A DNA stretch of 64,000 nucleotides from Micrasema longulum (taxonomy: Eukaryota; Arthropoda; Insecta; Trichoptera; Brachycentridae): NCBI GenBank assembly GCA_022494885.1, contig JAGVSM010001232.1:26553-90552 (forward strand). The letters run 5' to 3'. The notes under the pieces are model-generated. The model made no database searches and was not told the DNA's origin. It saw nothing but the letters and a program-made list of their open reading frames with translations. Position 1 is the first letter of the stretch. Each line of letters begins with the position of its first letter. Of this stretch, positions 27,301 to 42,300 are shown piece after piece. The position numbers and the translations under genes were made by a program.

Positions 27301-30300
27301 AATGCTACAGCGAGACTAATTTTCAAAATCTTTAAGTTCAGTCATATCTCTCCACTACTTTGGGACTACACTGGTTACGTTTTCCACAAAGGGTCGAATA
27401 CAAACGCTTTTGACTTATGTATAAGTCATTGCATAACACTGCTCCGGAACATCTAAGGGAACTATGCATTCCAGATAAACTAGCTGACAGGCGTCTCACG
27501 CTTAGATCAGCTACTTCTACGGCGAGAGAAAAAGTTATACCTCTACGCAAACAGCGCACTAAATTGAGTGAACGCGCATTTACGGTCGCAGACCCTATGG
27601 CATGGAATGCTCTCCCAGCAGAGGTACGATGCTGTGAAAGTGAAGTGATGTTTCGGAAAAAACTTCAAACCCACTTGTTCTCTAAATTATTTGAATAAAT
27701 CCGTAGCATGTGACAACGGAATAAATTGTTTTATTTAAATTACAAATTTAAAAGCTTCAATTTAATTTCTTTAACAATATAATCACTATGAAAAGCGCCC
27801 TTGAGGTATTATATTACAAAAATGGCGCTATATAAGTTATTCATAATAATAATAATAATATTTTACAGCAAGCATCAATCCTAAAAATTAAGCACAAGAT
27901 CATTTTATTTATTTATTGAATTGGGTAAACAAATAGAATGTACATTATTATTGACTATTTTTTGTAAATTAGTGTACACTTATACACATCATATAAATTG
28001 TTAACACTTAAGACAATAATTTAAATTATGTTAAATGTAACAAATGTAAATGATAAAAGAAAAAATACAAGCAAACGCAACCAACGTGTGAGCGAGACTT
28101 TTGACTTTCCTATACAGTTCGATATTATACAGTTCGATAACCCCATCCTAAATTCTCAAAGACCTCACACTTGAAGAACATTAGATAAGTATGGCGTTTC
28201 TGATCGAGCAGGGGTAGATAGGTAAATTCGGCGTGAGAGAACAAAAACAATAACCATTTTACCATCTCAGCCAGTTGTATCAAATTCTGATTTGATTAAT
28301 TTATATTGTTATGAACGTAAAGACAAAACCATAATAGTAATAAAAAACGGAAGAAAAATCAAAACAAAAACCACATTAGTCTGGTAGAAAGAAATTGCAT
28401 TGCCAGTTACATGCTAATATCGTTCCACATTGTCATATTTATGTCAATTTCGATGGAACTTTAATTGGGGATAGAAAATTCACGAGATAAATAGAAAAAA
28501 TCTTATATCGCGAGAAACTGTCTAAAGTTGTATTCACCTCAATATAATGCAAGCTACCTGAAGTCATTAAGAAGAAAGGCTTAAACACTGATCAGCTTTA
28601 ATTAATGTTCATTGTGAAATTATCAACTTTTGACATTGCAATTAAAGTCTATCAAAGTTAACCCCTAGAAAAATTACGCATTGCAGGTGTTCTACAACTG
28701 CAAATAGGAATCATAACCTGAATGCGTCTCACAATTCCCCATCCGAGATTTAAGTGACATTAAAGACTATCATTTTATTGAATAAATATGACCCAGTTTA
28801 ATAAAAGACTTACTTTGTATCCTGATAATGTTATTTTATCAGTGCTTGCTGACAAGAGAAAACACGTAAGAAAAAATAGTTTTCTGGAGAATTCCGAGAG
28901 CCTGCAAAATAAAATGGACTACACTCGCAACATGCATTCGAATATTTTTATTTCTAGAATGTGATAGTTGTGCAACAGATTATGATGATTTGACTTTGAA
29001 AAATAATCTGGCAGAGCCTCGAATGACTGAACAATTTACCTATAAGATGATTTCAGAAGCAATAGGAGACACTTCGATTATTAAGGAGGCCATACGGTAG
29101 TATGGAAGGTATTCCACCAAGGGGTTTTCCTGTCACAGTCAAGCAACACGAATTGTAAAAAAAGTTAAGGAAACATCCGTTTCTGTCCGCAAAAAACGAA
29201 AAAGAAACAGGTTTAATAAAAAATGGCAAAAATTAAGGAAATTAATGCCAGTGTTTAAGACTAGTAATAACCGTCATCTTGAATTTTGATGTTTTTTTTT
29301 AACATATAACAAAATTATTTTCTGAAGCTGCTCAATACATATCATTTATTAAAAAAAATTTATGTAATTTGTTTGTGTTTTATCTTTGCAATAAATACTA
29401 AAAAATATATTTTTAAATTTTCTTACCCAAAAAAATTTTATTTTACACTACCAAGAAAATATTAAAATACCTAAACTTCAATAGTTTCGTGGCAAATGTT
29501 ATCGTAAAAATATTTTTTTTTGTTTATTTTTCCCGTAATCTGTAGGCTATAGTGTTCTAAGATGTTTCTTTTTCGCATAGGGCCGTTTTCAATTTCCAAA
29601 AAATTAGAAATCGAACCACCCTAGTACACAGGCTTGATAAACTTGTACTTTGTTAAACATGGTACGTTTATCATTTTTACAAACTCTGTCTTGGAGTTTT
29701 CAAAAAAAGTTTTGAATAATATTTTGCTCGAAAAAAATCAAAAAAGAAAAAGCTCTTATGAAGATTCGGGCTGCTTCCAACCATAACAAAATATGTTTTA
29801 TATAGACAATGGATAATATTAAGTTTAACATCCTTAAAGCATTTAAGCCAGTATACTGAAAAAAATATTTACTAAGCCACTACTACTACTACTACCATTT
29901 TTTTATTTAATTGCTTTTATATTTCCAATTCCTAGTTTTTTGTCTTTTTTACCTCTTTTCAAAAAAGTTTTATATTTTCATCAAATTTACACTCTTAGCC
30001 GATTGGCGAAAATAAAGGGGCGCGGGGACTTACTCTTATCATACAGGATTTTAGAATATAAATAAAAAAATATTATGACACATATGAACGAGTCTAAATA
30101 AATTTATTAATATTTTCTCCTAAAATATTTTCTTTCAAAAATGAGCGAAATAAATGTGAGGCTTTGTCCTCGAACGGTAACGGTAAAGTGATTCATCTAG
30201 TAAATTAGATAATTGTGACAAAATACTTGTAGAAGAACCTAAACTCCTTCAATTCAATTACTTTTAATAAGAATAGTACCGACACTCTTGTGATTTTTCA

Positions 30301-33300
30301 AATTAATTTATTGGTTCATAAAAAAAATCATGATACTCGTAATTGCCCATTATAACTTCGTTTTTGGCATACCTCTGCGAAGTTTTGAGGAGGAAAGAAT
30401 TTTGAAAAAAATATCATCATAAAAATCTATACGGCAGGATGAAATCACACACGGTGGATTGATATTTATTGTATTATATATTGTAACAGTCAGTGTAAGT
30501 TGAAATAAATTATTTGGTCCCAGGTGGGCGACTTAGAGGTAGGTTATCAAAAATCAAAAAGCAAATTTTTAAGATTAAGAAAAATAATGCAGATAACCAA
30601 ATAAAGTACCTACAAACAACTTACCATTCACCAGTTTCGCTCAATCGGCAAGAACATAAGAATTCTCCAAAAGAATAAGATTATGTTGTATAAATTTAAT
30701 TTTATGAACGGAATCAAAAACGTTATATATAAAATACCTTACTGTAAAATGGAACAAATATGACTTAAAGATCTGGATTTTATGAAATAAACAATTCGTT
30801 AGTGAAATACAAAATTTTAATAAAAGAAGCAATTCTCTACAAATGTACCAAGATTAGTTAGTATAAAAAATCAGAATTCTGCCTAGCTAATATGAGTAAG
30901 TGGTTGATAATAAATTTATCTAAGAAATAAATATTCGTAACAATAATAATGACAAGTGAAATAGATTCTTGATTGTTTTCTTCTCGAGATGATATGAAAT
31001 AATGTTGATTTTACAAAATAAAATCCGCAGGGGGGACTCGATATGCGATGTCTTCGGTTGATGTATTTTTACTCGTGGTTGGTTCAGTTGATGATTTCCC
31101 AGAAGATTATTTGTCGACATTTTAATTCAGTAAATGATCGTCTGTTTCCTTGCATTTGTAAATTTGTGTCTCATGATCTTAAAGAAAACTTTAAAATCCC
31201 ACACCGACTTTTCCAGGTATTTACGAATAAATTTCGTGATAATTAGTGATCCATTTGAATCATAGAGTAAATATACTACATTGTAAAATCTTTATCATCA
31301 GACACAGTAGATAAAAGGTGGAGTAAATAAAGTAGAATAAGGTGAAAAAATGGAAAAAGATAGAAAAAGGTAAAAAAATAAAGGTAGAGAAAAATGGAAC
31401 CTCTATAAAATACAATCTCATTAGAATATGATATCTCTATCTACGAGAATTTCGGTAATAAATTTAAAACAAATAGGCTTACGTTACGCTAAACGTTCCC
31501 TTTCTTGAAGGGCTACATTTTTGAAATGTGCGGTCACCTCTCTTTGAGTCCTTGCGCGACAGTTGGACTGTTTGTCTCGAGTTTTCAAATAAAAAGGAAT
31601 CTACTTCTAATGCACGGATTTCGTATGGATGAGTTACTACCGCGGCAGATGGCGTCAGATGGCGCTAAATCAGGCAACTTAGAATTATAATTCAGTACTA
31701 AAATGCTTTCAAAACGGGGTACTTGGACTTGTTTTTGACAACGTTACAATATAAATGTTCATATATTTTATTATTAACTGTAAGGTAAACGCAATAACCA
31801 GTATATTGCGAGGTCAATGAAACAATTCAATTATTATTTTAGAGGCCCTTTTGTTTCACACGAATAATGCAAAAAGTCGTTTTGATTTCTTCCAATACAA
31901 ACATTATTTGCTTATACAAGGCAAATTACTATCCCAGTGAATTATATATTTTATTTTTATTATCTTTAACTTATGAAGTGCCATTTTAAAAATACAATAT
32001 TATTTTGTTTCATATTACGGCGGAATTACACTGCACCGTGTGCATAACATACGCGTGTGGCGCACATGCTAAGTATTGACCACTCCACCATATACCCATG
32101 TAAATACTCCATACGTCGAGTGACGAATTCAGTGTATACTTTATGCGGTACATTTCTGAGGCAAAATAATTCATTATGCAGTTAAACATTTTTATAAATT
32201 GTCAAAATAATACATCTCAAAAATACCATATTGCTAAATTGACACCGAAGTTTTAGCAAATCATGCGTACAATTAGCCAAATGGCAGTGAAAATGGAAAG
32301 TTTGGAGGGTGAGATAAAAACCTACGAACGAATTACAAATAATCAACGTTTATGCCCTCAACCACATTCAAACTTAAATGACTTACTTAAAGCAAATCGG
32401 GTTGTGGTCCTGTGGCTAGCGTTGCGGACTCATGGATCAGAGGTCCGAGGTTCGAATCCTACTCTACCCCAACTTTATTTTCATTTTCTAATAGTGATTT
32501 ATTTACAACTCGTTGAAAATGGCCCAAAAATCGATAAGAAATAATAAGAACGCAAATATTTCCTTTTTTCTATACAAAAATTAAATCTTAAATGACTTAC
32601 TTAAAGCATTATTAGAGATCGAAGAAAGAAAAAACGTTATACAGCGTAAGGTTATGGAGAACAGTACAGCAGTACAATCTACCCGGCTTTCTGAAGACAA
32701 AACTTCTGTCAAAATCATTCCTTCTGAACTTGAAATTTCCATGCAAAATGATTTCATAAAGTGTGCAGACTTGGTAAACCTAGAGAGAGGTAGCCAGACC
32801 GATAAAAATTGAGCTTTAAAGTTTTAACCTATCGAGGTCAATAATTAATAAGGGTCGGCTAATAAAAAATAACTCAAGAGCGTACGCTGATTTAACTTTA
32901 TCGCGGCAGAAATAAATGTAAGATCTTCGTGAGGAATTGGATCTACGTAAAGCGAACGGGGAAGAAAATTTTACAAGTAAGTACATCAATTTCACCCTTA
33001 TAAACGTACGAACTCATTTTTTTTTTGTTAGTATCATTTTATTTTTTATAATTTGATAACCAACTAGTTTCGGAAAATACTATGCCTTCTTCAAGGTAAA
33101 TTACAAACTAACGTGATAGTTTTAACTAAAAAAATATTGTTATATTAGTTTAGAAAAAAATATACTTTAAAACATAAAAAAATCTCCATCTTAGAACAAG
33201 CTGAGCCATGTTAGATGAAAAATATCCTTTCTAGAGGGCGCTCCGTATTCTTTTTCTATATGTAGATTCCCTGGTATTTAATATATGTGTATTTATTCAC

Positions 33301-36300
33301 GCAAAAAAATTATAGAATAAATAAATATTATTTTCACAATGAGAGTAGATTGGGTGTGTAAATCATGGTATATTTTAAGAAAAACGTGAAAGATGGCATA
33401 GTATTTGCCGAAACAAATTGGTTATTAATTTTTTTTTAAAACGTTTATAAAAAAATATTGGCATATGCGTATGAGGTGCAATAACTAACAGTAAAGATGA
33501 CTGAAATTCTGGACATTTTTGAACGAAAAATACTCCCAAGAATCTGTGAACCACTGAGAGAGAATAATCAGTGGCGCATTCGGTATAACAAATAACAGTA
33601 CAATATAATTATACCAGGCCCCGAGCGTCTCGACACTTATAAAGTTGCTTAGATCAAAATGGGCCGGACATGAATAGCAAATGTCTGATTTACGTGTCCC
33701 TAAAAGATTAATGAGCGGACACCCGGGTGGAAAACGATTAAGGGGAAGACCCAGGCTGAGATGGGTGGATGAAGCGAGAAAAGATGGAGCGCAGTTTCTC
33801 CAATTGGAAGACTGCGGCTGAGGACAAACAGAGTTGAAAGTGAAAGTTGCTAGAAGCCAAGGCTCGATATGGGATGCAGCGCCATCAGAGAGAGTGAGAG
33901 ATATATAGAGTCAACTATTCTTAAATGGTTTAAATCTTAATTTTTATCCTAATTCGTTGCTGAAGTAAAAAAGTGATCTTCTGATCAACACTGAATTAAT
34001 TCAAGCAAGTTCAACTTTAACAAATTCAACAATGACAAAAAAATAGAAAATTTTAAGAGTTTTTTATAAAAGACAACACGTTGATACTGTTTATACGGAC
34101 TTTAGCAAAGCTTTTAATAGAGTATCTCGTCGTTGTAACGGGTCGAAAACCTATTTCATATTTCGTGTATTAGTTGTTTAATATTCAAACCAATATAAAA
34201 TTTGCGACTATCCCTACGCGAACCAATCTGGTACAAAAAGATTGACCCTCCAATCAGGGCACAAAATTCAACGTAACTCTAGTCTCCAAAAAACCAATTT
34301 CAATTATAATGCTGTGGATGTTTATAAATGAAAACAAAGAAAAGCTAAGGAAAATATGAAATTTCACTTTAAAAAACAAATAAAAAGCCACAAGCCGCCC
34401 GCGTCGGACGATCTCAGTATAGGATTTGAGGGAACGTAAGATCCATAAGTCACGCGTGACGTCATCAACCTTTTGGCCAGTTAATTAAAATTGTTAGTTA
34501 AAGTTGTTGTTGTCAGTTAAATTATATCCTTTTTGTATTTGTATTGTCAAGTGTTTCAACTGTCGTGGATAGTAATAATATCTATATTACTTACCTTGCA
34601 ATGTAGTTTAATAAGCTTTCAATTTTTTTTCTTCGTAATTTAATAAACCACTGGGTTATTTTATTTTTTGCATATTAGTTACATCGGGTTGGGCGAATGA
34701 AATATTTTCAACCTTATTATAAATTCTAAGAGCCATAGGAACTTACTTATAAATCGGGTATGAAGTTAAGCTTGAGAATAGTAGTAAAATATTGATGGTA
34801 TAGCAAAAAGTATTACTTATAAACCTCGCATGGAGTTAAACTCAGTATAAATCTGGGAAAGCTACCATAGAAACTTTTATCTGCACATTATGCGGTATAG
34901 CAATGGAATAAGCACGCAATCTGTTTGAAGCTGAATTAAAATGAACAGTTTCATCAGTTTTTTTTCAATTTTAAACAATTTCAAAGTCTTGCGACCTTCT
35001 CAATGCGATTCGAGTGATTTTTAATTATTTGTCTCAATACTATTTAAAATGTTATATGTTTGTATGTGTTTTAATTAATTGTGACAAAAAAACACAAACA
35101 AAAAAACAAACAAACAAACAAACCACCACGCCGTTTCCCCGTAGGGGTGGGCAGAGATAATAGAACGCCATAACACTCTATCTTGGCCTACACACCTTGC
35201 TTCCTCTACATTCATACATCTTCTCATGCACGCACGCCGATTATTCCTACTTTTGACATGTCCATCTTTAAGTATTTGATGGACTTGATCGTGCCATGTC
35301 TTTTTCGGTCTTCCTCGCTTTCTGTATCCATCAACATTCGCATCGTAGATCGTTTTAGCCGTTTTTTTGCTGTCCATTCGCTCTACATATCCAAACCAAC
35401 GCAGCACCCCTTTCTTGATTCTGTCGAATGCATGTCTCAGCCTTACACACTTAAAACATTTGTTTCCCAAAGTAGATTTCAGTGCACCGTTCACCCTGTT
35501 CCCGACACTCACCCTCCTTTCAATATCTTTCTCGGCCTTTCCGTCCCTAGTAAACATACTTCCCAGGTACACAAATTCTTCTACCTGATTTAAAATATCT
35601 CCGTTCACGCTGATCTCACATTTAGTTTTATTTTTGTTTCTTTCAAAAATCATCACTTTTGATTTATCAACATTCATAAGCAAATCTCTTTTCTTGCATG
35701 CATCGTAGATTTTTGTTACCAAGAATTGCAGGTCTTCTTTGCAGCTAGCATTCTTGCTTCTGCACGGCATCATCCGCATACAGAAACTAAACAAAAGACT
35801 CAGACAACCTTTACAAAAGATGTTAAAAATATTATCATTAACAGTAGAATGTAAATTTCAAAAGTGAAAACATTTTGTTAAATGTATGTAACCCGTAAGG
35901 GTTTATCAATAAAATTTAAATAAAAAAAAAGACAGTTAACAGTTATACCACTCATTTTTGCTCCCATTTTAAAAATTTTCAGTTATTTCATACAGTTATC
36001 GATGTATATATTGAATAACCATGGTGACATTACACGTCCTTGTTTTACTCCTTTTGGAATATTAAACCACGATGTGAATGACCCATTCACCTTCACACAT
36101 GCTGTGCTGTCCTTATACAGTGACGCAATAGCCCTTGTCAGGTTACCATTCACTCCATATTCCAATAAAACCTTCCACAATTTATCTCTGTCAATTCTAC
36201 CAAATGCCTTTTGTAGATCGACAAATGCGCAGAAAAGTTTTTGGTGTTTAGCCAGAAACTTTTCTGTCAAATTTTTCAGAGTAAATATTTGATCCATACA

Positions 36301-39300
36301 TCCTTTTCCATTTCTAGATCCATTTTAAATATCCCAAACTCTATTTTTAGTCACTTTTCTTACTCTCTCAATCAGTATTCTGCCATAAATCTTTCCAACA
36401 GCGCTCAAAAGGCTGATAGCTCTATAGTTTCTGTAGTCCACCCTATAGCCTTATCCCTTGTATAAAGGCACAACAACAGCTCTCTTCCAATCAAAGGGAG
36501 TGTATTCTTCCTCTAAACATAGGTAAAAGAGCTTATGTAGCCATACAAAAATTATTTCTCCACCCGCCTTTATAAACTCTGTGCCAATGTTATTATAACC
36601 TTGCGCTTTCCCATTCTTCATATACTTAGCAGCATTTTTAATTTCTTCCATACTTATCTCTTTTGCATCGTCATCTGCATTTATGTTTACTTGAGAAGGT
36701 GATACGCTGGCTATATTTCCTGTGTGCGTTTTGTACACCTCTTCAAAATATTTCTTCCATCTCGTATTAATTCCATTATCATTTGTCACAATTTTTCCAT
36801 CGTTTCCTATTACTGCTGTCATACATCCGCTATCCTTACTTTCTTAGGAATTTTTAACTGCTTTCCAGAATATTTTAATATTTTCTTGGAATTTTTTTGT
36901 CATTTTTATTCCCTTACTTTCTTTCTGTATTTTTTTTCTTTCACACACACCTTGTTTACTCTCTTCTAACATTCAATATATACACTTTTTAATGCGGCAT
37001 ACTTACTGGTATTCGTTTGACTGACTGTTAACAAGTTTAACCATGCTTTCTTTTTTTTCTTGAACGAGTTTTTTTTATTTCATCATCCCACCATGCATCA
37101 CCTTTTTTCTTCTTTGTTTTTCCACACCGCATACTTTCGTTGCTGATTCACACATTTTTTTTTTCAAATAATCTCACAAATCATCAATGTTCATACTTTC
37201 TCCACACTCCCCTATCAGTCTACGACTAACCGCGCTTTCAAATTTATCTCTCCTGTCATCATTTTGAAGTTTTTCAACTTTAACTCTAGAAAGCGCCTGT
37301 ACCTTACTGGTTTTGGACCGCCATCCTTGGAACAATATTACTTTTGATACTACCAAGAAGTGATTGGTTTCCATTTCGGCTCCTCTATATACACGCGTTT
37401 CAACTATTACAGGTTTAAATCTAGAGTCGATGACTACATAATCGATAATAGACCTTTTGTTGCCTCTTTTCCACATATACTGATGGATTTCCTTATGATC
37501 AAAGAACGTATTTGACACAAAAGGTTCCATTCCAGACATACTTCTAGCAGTTTTCTTCCATTATCATTCTGCTTTCCATCCCCAAACATACCTAAGGCCA
37601 ACTCCATCCCGTCTCTCCGAGTTCCCACCCACCCATTTAAATCTCCCGCAAGTATTACTCTCTCACTATCTTTTTTTCCATTCATTACATTCATCACACT
37701 TGTCCAAAACGTATCTTACTCAGATTCACAGTCAAAATTAACAGGCGCATACCTTATTTTAAAAATAATTTCTTTCAATCCAATATTGAATCTGACAAAC
37801 ATAAGTCTAGAAAGACATACTCTTTCATACACTCAATCATTCTGGGAGACAGAAACGCGGCAACACCCTGGCAGGCTCTGTTTGTATCTGGGACCCCAGA
37901 CCAGAGAACTAGGGCGTCACCGCGTTCCATCGAACCGCTTCCCCTTTTCCAACTTTCTTTAATACACACGAATAAATTAAAGAATTAGTTTTTAACTTCT
38001 CTTCTTCCTAATTTTTATTTCTTTTTTAACGGGTTTCTCCATGTTTTCGATTACACTGACAGTAGTCTCGATTTGACTTTGACGTTTGGTTGTGTTGTTA
38101 TAAAAATTACTGCGCACGCGCACATATCAGTGTTAACTGTTTAAAAAAAATAAGCATGAAATAACCAGTGAATTGTTAATCTACATACTCTGTTGTTCAA
38201 AATAATATTTTTTACATTTTTTGAAAAGTTTGTCTGAGTCTATTGTTTAGTTTTGTCTGGTAGTTTATTGTATAATTTCAGTCCCTGGTTTATTAGTCTC
38301 GACTGTCCTTGTCTTGTTTTAGAAAGTTGTTTATGATATTTTTCTGATATACTCGTATTTTGTCCATGTTCACTAAATTTTTTTTCAAATTCTAGTTCTT
38401 CGTCTACAATTACATTAGTGGCTAATTTATGGATACATTTTTATGATTCTAGTTGAAAGAGTTCAGATATATTTAATTGCTTAGTTTGTTCAAAAAGTTC
38501 TCTAGTTGCTGTTAGATAGGGAAGGTCATACATAAACTTTAATATTTTATTTTGTTGTCTTTGCAGTCTGTTTATGTCATTTTTATATCCTGTTCCCCAT
38601 AGTAGTTGCATTTAACATATTTTAGTTTTTACATACGCTTCATACATTAGATTTTTTTTCCGTTTTTGGAACAAAATTTTTCATTCAAAAAAAAAGATGA
38701 GACTTTAGACTAAAAACTAGAGACTATAGTCGATATTATGCTTCTGGCCGATTACTACGGTTGGTCTTTCGAATTTCTTTAGGTTAGCTCTTTGAGCCAA
38801 TATTGATCGGACTTCGGGCTTCGGTATTAGATCTTTGGTTCTCCAATCTATAATTTGTAGATTTTTTTTAGTTCTGAAGAAGGACTTAAACCTGTAAATA
38901 TATGATATTCTGTCAAATGATCTTATTCAAAAAACACCTAAAAATATTTTGGAGTTTTTTTCATCAATTTACATACAATTTTACAATTATCAAAAAATAT
39001 TCGACACTCCGAAAAAAGAGAATATTCACCATCTGAGATTTATCTACCAAATTGAAATAATCAAAAATTGGAATACAGAAATCATCGTGAATTATTTCTG
39101 TTTTAGAAGCCGTCGGAACACCAACAATTACAAACGAAGGAGGAACACCGATCAACGGACGCGCGGGACCATATAAAGAAGGCGACACGCCGTCTCTAGT
39201 CTGCGCGTCGTCAGGAGGTAACTCGTCCGCACCCCGTCACCGCACCGCGCGGCACAACAGAACAGCCAACGGGAAGGCACTCACACTTATAGTTGCTCTC

Positions 39301-42300
39301 GCTTGTCGCTAGGGTTCCCGCCGGCCACGGTGCGCTGGTACCGCGGCGCGAGGCTGCTGGCGGCGGGTGGCGCCGGGGGCGCGCGCGCTCCGCTCGCGCT
39401 GCCGCCCCTGACCCGCGCGGACCTGCTCGCTCCTCTCTCGTGCCACGCCTCTAACTCCCCGTTATTGCCACCGGCAACGACTACTGTCCTCGTCGACATG
39501 CATTGTGAGTTAAATAAATATTGTTTAAAAAAATACATTATTTTATGCCGCGATAAGCGAGGAAGTCCGATAATAGTGATCGATGACAGCGCAAAACACC
39601 GGAGATTGAAAAAAAAATAGACGTCACTGGCAATCGAACCCGAAACTCTCCGTGCGCGATGTGGTCGTTTTAGTTTAACTATTTTTTTAAGTATCTCGCG
39701 AGGTGAAATATCTGAATGTTTTGTTATTTGCTAGTGGCTCCGGTGCAGACGGAGGTGTGGGTGACCGACGGGGAGGCGCTGAGCGCCGGTCGCGAGCAGG
39801 AAGTGGCGTGCAGCGCGGGCGGGGGCAGGCCGCCGCCTTCCTTGTCTCTGTGGCTCAAGGGACAGAAGTTGCACGGAGAGCAGAAGGTTGGTCATTTTCA
39901 TTTATTTATATTTATTTGTTCCAATGAACCCGCTATAGCTGAATATCTTTCTAAACAATATTTAGCGCTGATGATTTTCCACCAAAAATATAAGTACGCG
40001 CTGAACAATTTTTAATATTCAAATGTTTTATTTATGCCCAGGATGTAGTGGAAGACAAAGTACAAGAGAACGAAAGTTCTGAAGTGACCAGCAGTGCGGG
40101 CAGCAGCCTTCTCAGGGTACTTTTGACGGCCAACAGCTCGCTCCACGGACAGAAGCTCACCTGCCGCGCTGACCACCCTCTCCTAAATAGTCCGCTAGAG
40201 TCATTTCTCATCCTCAACGTTCTCTGTAAGCACCTTTTTTCTTAAGTATAATAATATCTCCTTTATTTCGGATTGTATGTCTTCAGTTACAAATGCTTAC
40301 TTTAAAATTTTTTTTGCATCAATTATTTGATTAACATATATTAATGTACCATCCCCCTGTTTTGTATTGTTCTAATAAATACTCCATCTAATGCGAGTCG
40401 GCAGCTCTAATGTATATATGTTTGCACAGGTAATAAGTGATAATAATCACTTACAGGAGACACTTACGGAGACACGCGTTTTATGTATATTTTTGTTAAC
40501 CAGCCAGGTTAGAAAGCGAAAAGGTACAATTTAAGCAAAAACATGTATAAATCCCGAGCGTGAGGTAGTACAAAAGTCACCCGATAAGTAGGTCAATATA
40601 TATTAAATTAAAAACTTTTCCAGTTCCTCCATCCGTGAACCTGTCATTGGGAGCGACCTTGAATCCTCACGATATAGAGGAAGGTGACGATGTGTACTTC
40701 GAGTGCCACGTACTCGCCAACCCGCCGCCCTACAAACTGATCTGGGAACATAACGTAAGTAAAGAGAATATAATATTTATATTGGGTAATGATGTAATCC
40801 GAGTGAACGTTTCTGCTCCGCATTATTACGTTTTCTTACGAAAGCCGTTTACTTTCAAAAGCGAAGTAAAAATTTAAATATGTAATAATTATTGATAACC
40901 GGTAAATAAAATATAATGACAATATTGATATTTATTTAGTAAAATGCACGGACTTTTTTCCATAAAGGTCCAGAATAATACCTTTTACACGAGTGTAAAA
41001 CTATAACATATTATTAATAAAATATTTTATTGACTTTTAACTTTTTTGTTAAAATGTCATTATGATAATATGACAATCTTGTTTATTTAAACACCTGTAA
41101 TATTTTTACATCCGCGTCCGGGCAGATAAGGAATACAGATCTGTGTGAATTGAGAGTGCAATAGAACCAGAACCCTCGATAAATGTTTTTGACTCACTGG
41201 CTACATTTTGGTAAAAATCCTAATTAATGCAAAAACGAATGGAGGTAAGTCAGCTTCTTAGTTTACATATGTTGCCCCATTTGCCCCATTCGCCTACCGC
41301 ACTTAGGGATGTTCCTGATAGGGTGAACGTGAAATGTTTGTTCTAAAGATGGTTCAAACGTCATACTGATCACCCTTTCTTCCACGTCACGAGAATTCTC
41401 TCGATGCGATGCAATGCGCTATGCATTACTGGACGCTGCGCGCTGTAAGGAAATGATGATGAACGTTTTTATTTACAAAATAAATTCAAATACCAAGTTC
41501 GTTGATTGATAATCGCAATTTTACTATATAAAAATGAGTTTTTTAAATACCTTCTCTTAATAATACCTACATTTAAATTTTTTAAATATTATTTTTTGAT
41601 AAATTAATTTATTATTAGCCGCTTTTTGTGAATCGTTCGTGGAGATTATTTATAACATATTAATAAAAAGGTTACTTAAACAGATAAAACTATTTGCCAA
41701 AAAGATCAGTAACATACATAGATATCTACTTGTAAAGTATAGCCTCGATTATTCGCATTTCCGATTATCCAGACTGGATTCAACTGGCAGACACAGACTT
41801 CCACTGTTTCTCATAAAATCGAAGAAGTCTACACTTAGAGTAATAACATCCACTGGCTAGAGCCGCCCATACGGAAAAAAACCATTCTACCGAAATTCGG
41901 AACGCTTTTGTTCTATGCAATAGAGCTACTGAATTATTACTCTGAGAGCCTACATGTTTTTAAGAAAATGATCATCGGCATAAGTCATGGATAAGTAGTG
42001 AACTCTTAAAACGATGTTATGAAAAACCGTTGATTCCAAAAAAGAAAGAAAAAACTATGTTCCATAGATAAGAAGGGAAAAGTATTGTTATTAACTCTTG
42101 TGAGGCTGTGATGTCACACTATTCAACATAGGACACAAGACTTGATATATCTCTCTTATTTAAAAAAATTATGAGTTTGTGTTTTTTGTAATCTTCAAAT
42201 GGACATTTTCACACCCGATTTGGAAAGTAAAATTTGTATAACTATGCTAAATGTTAATACAAAAAATATTTATCCTTGCTACGCGAAGAATGAATGTTCG

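Noticed and set aside
34445..34470. A CRE-like TGACGTCA next to a TCACGCGTGA palindrome
   Set aside because: A single short match in intron sequence, expected by chance in 64 kb.
39610..39665. A tRNA or third SINE family (B-box-like GGGTTCGATTGCC on the minus strand)
   Set aside because: No matching A-box or other copy seen in the window; left unannotated.
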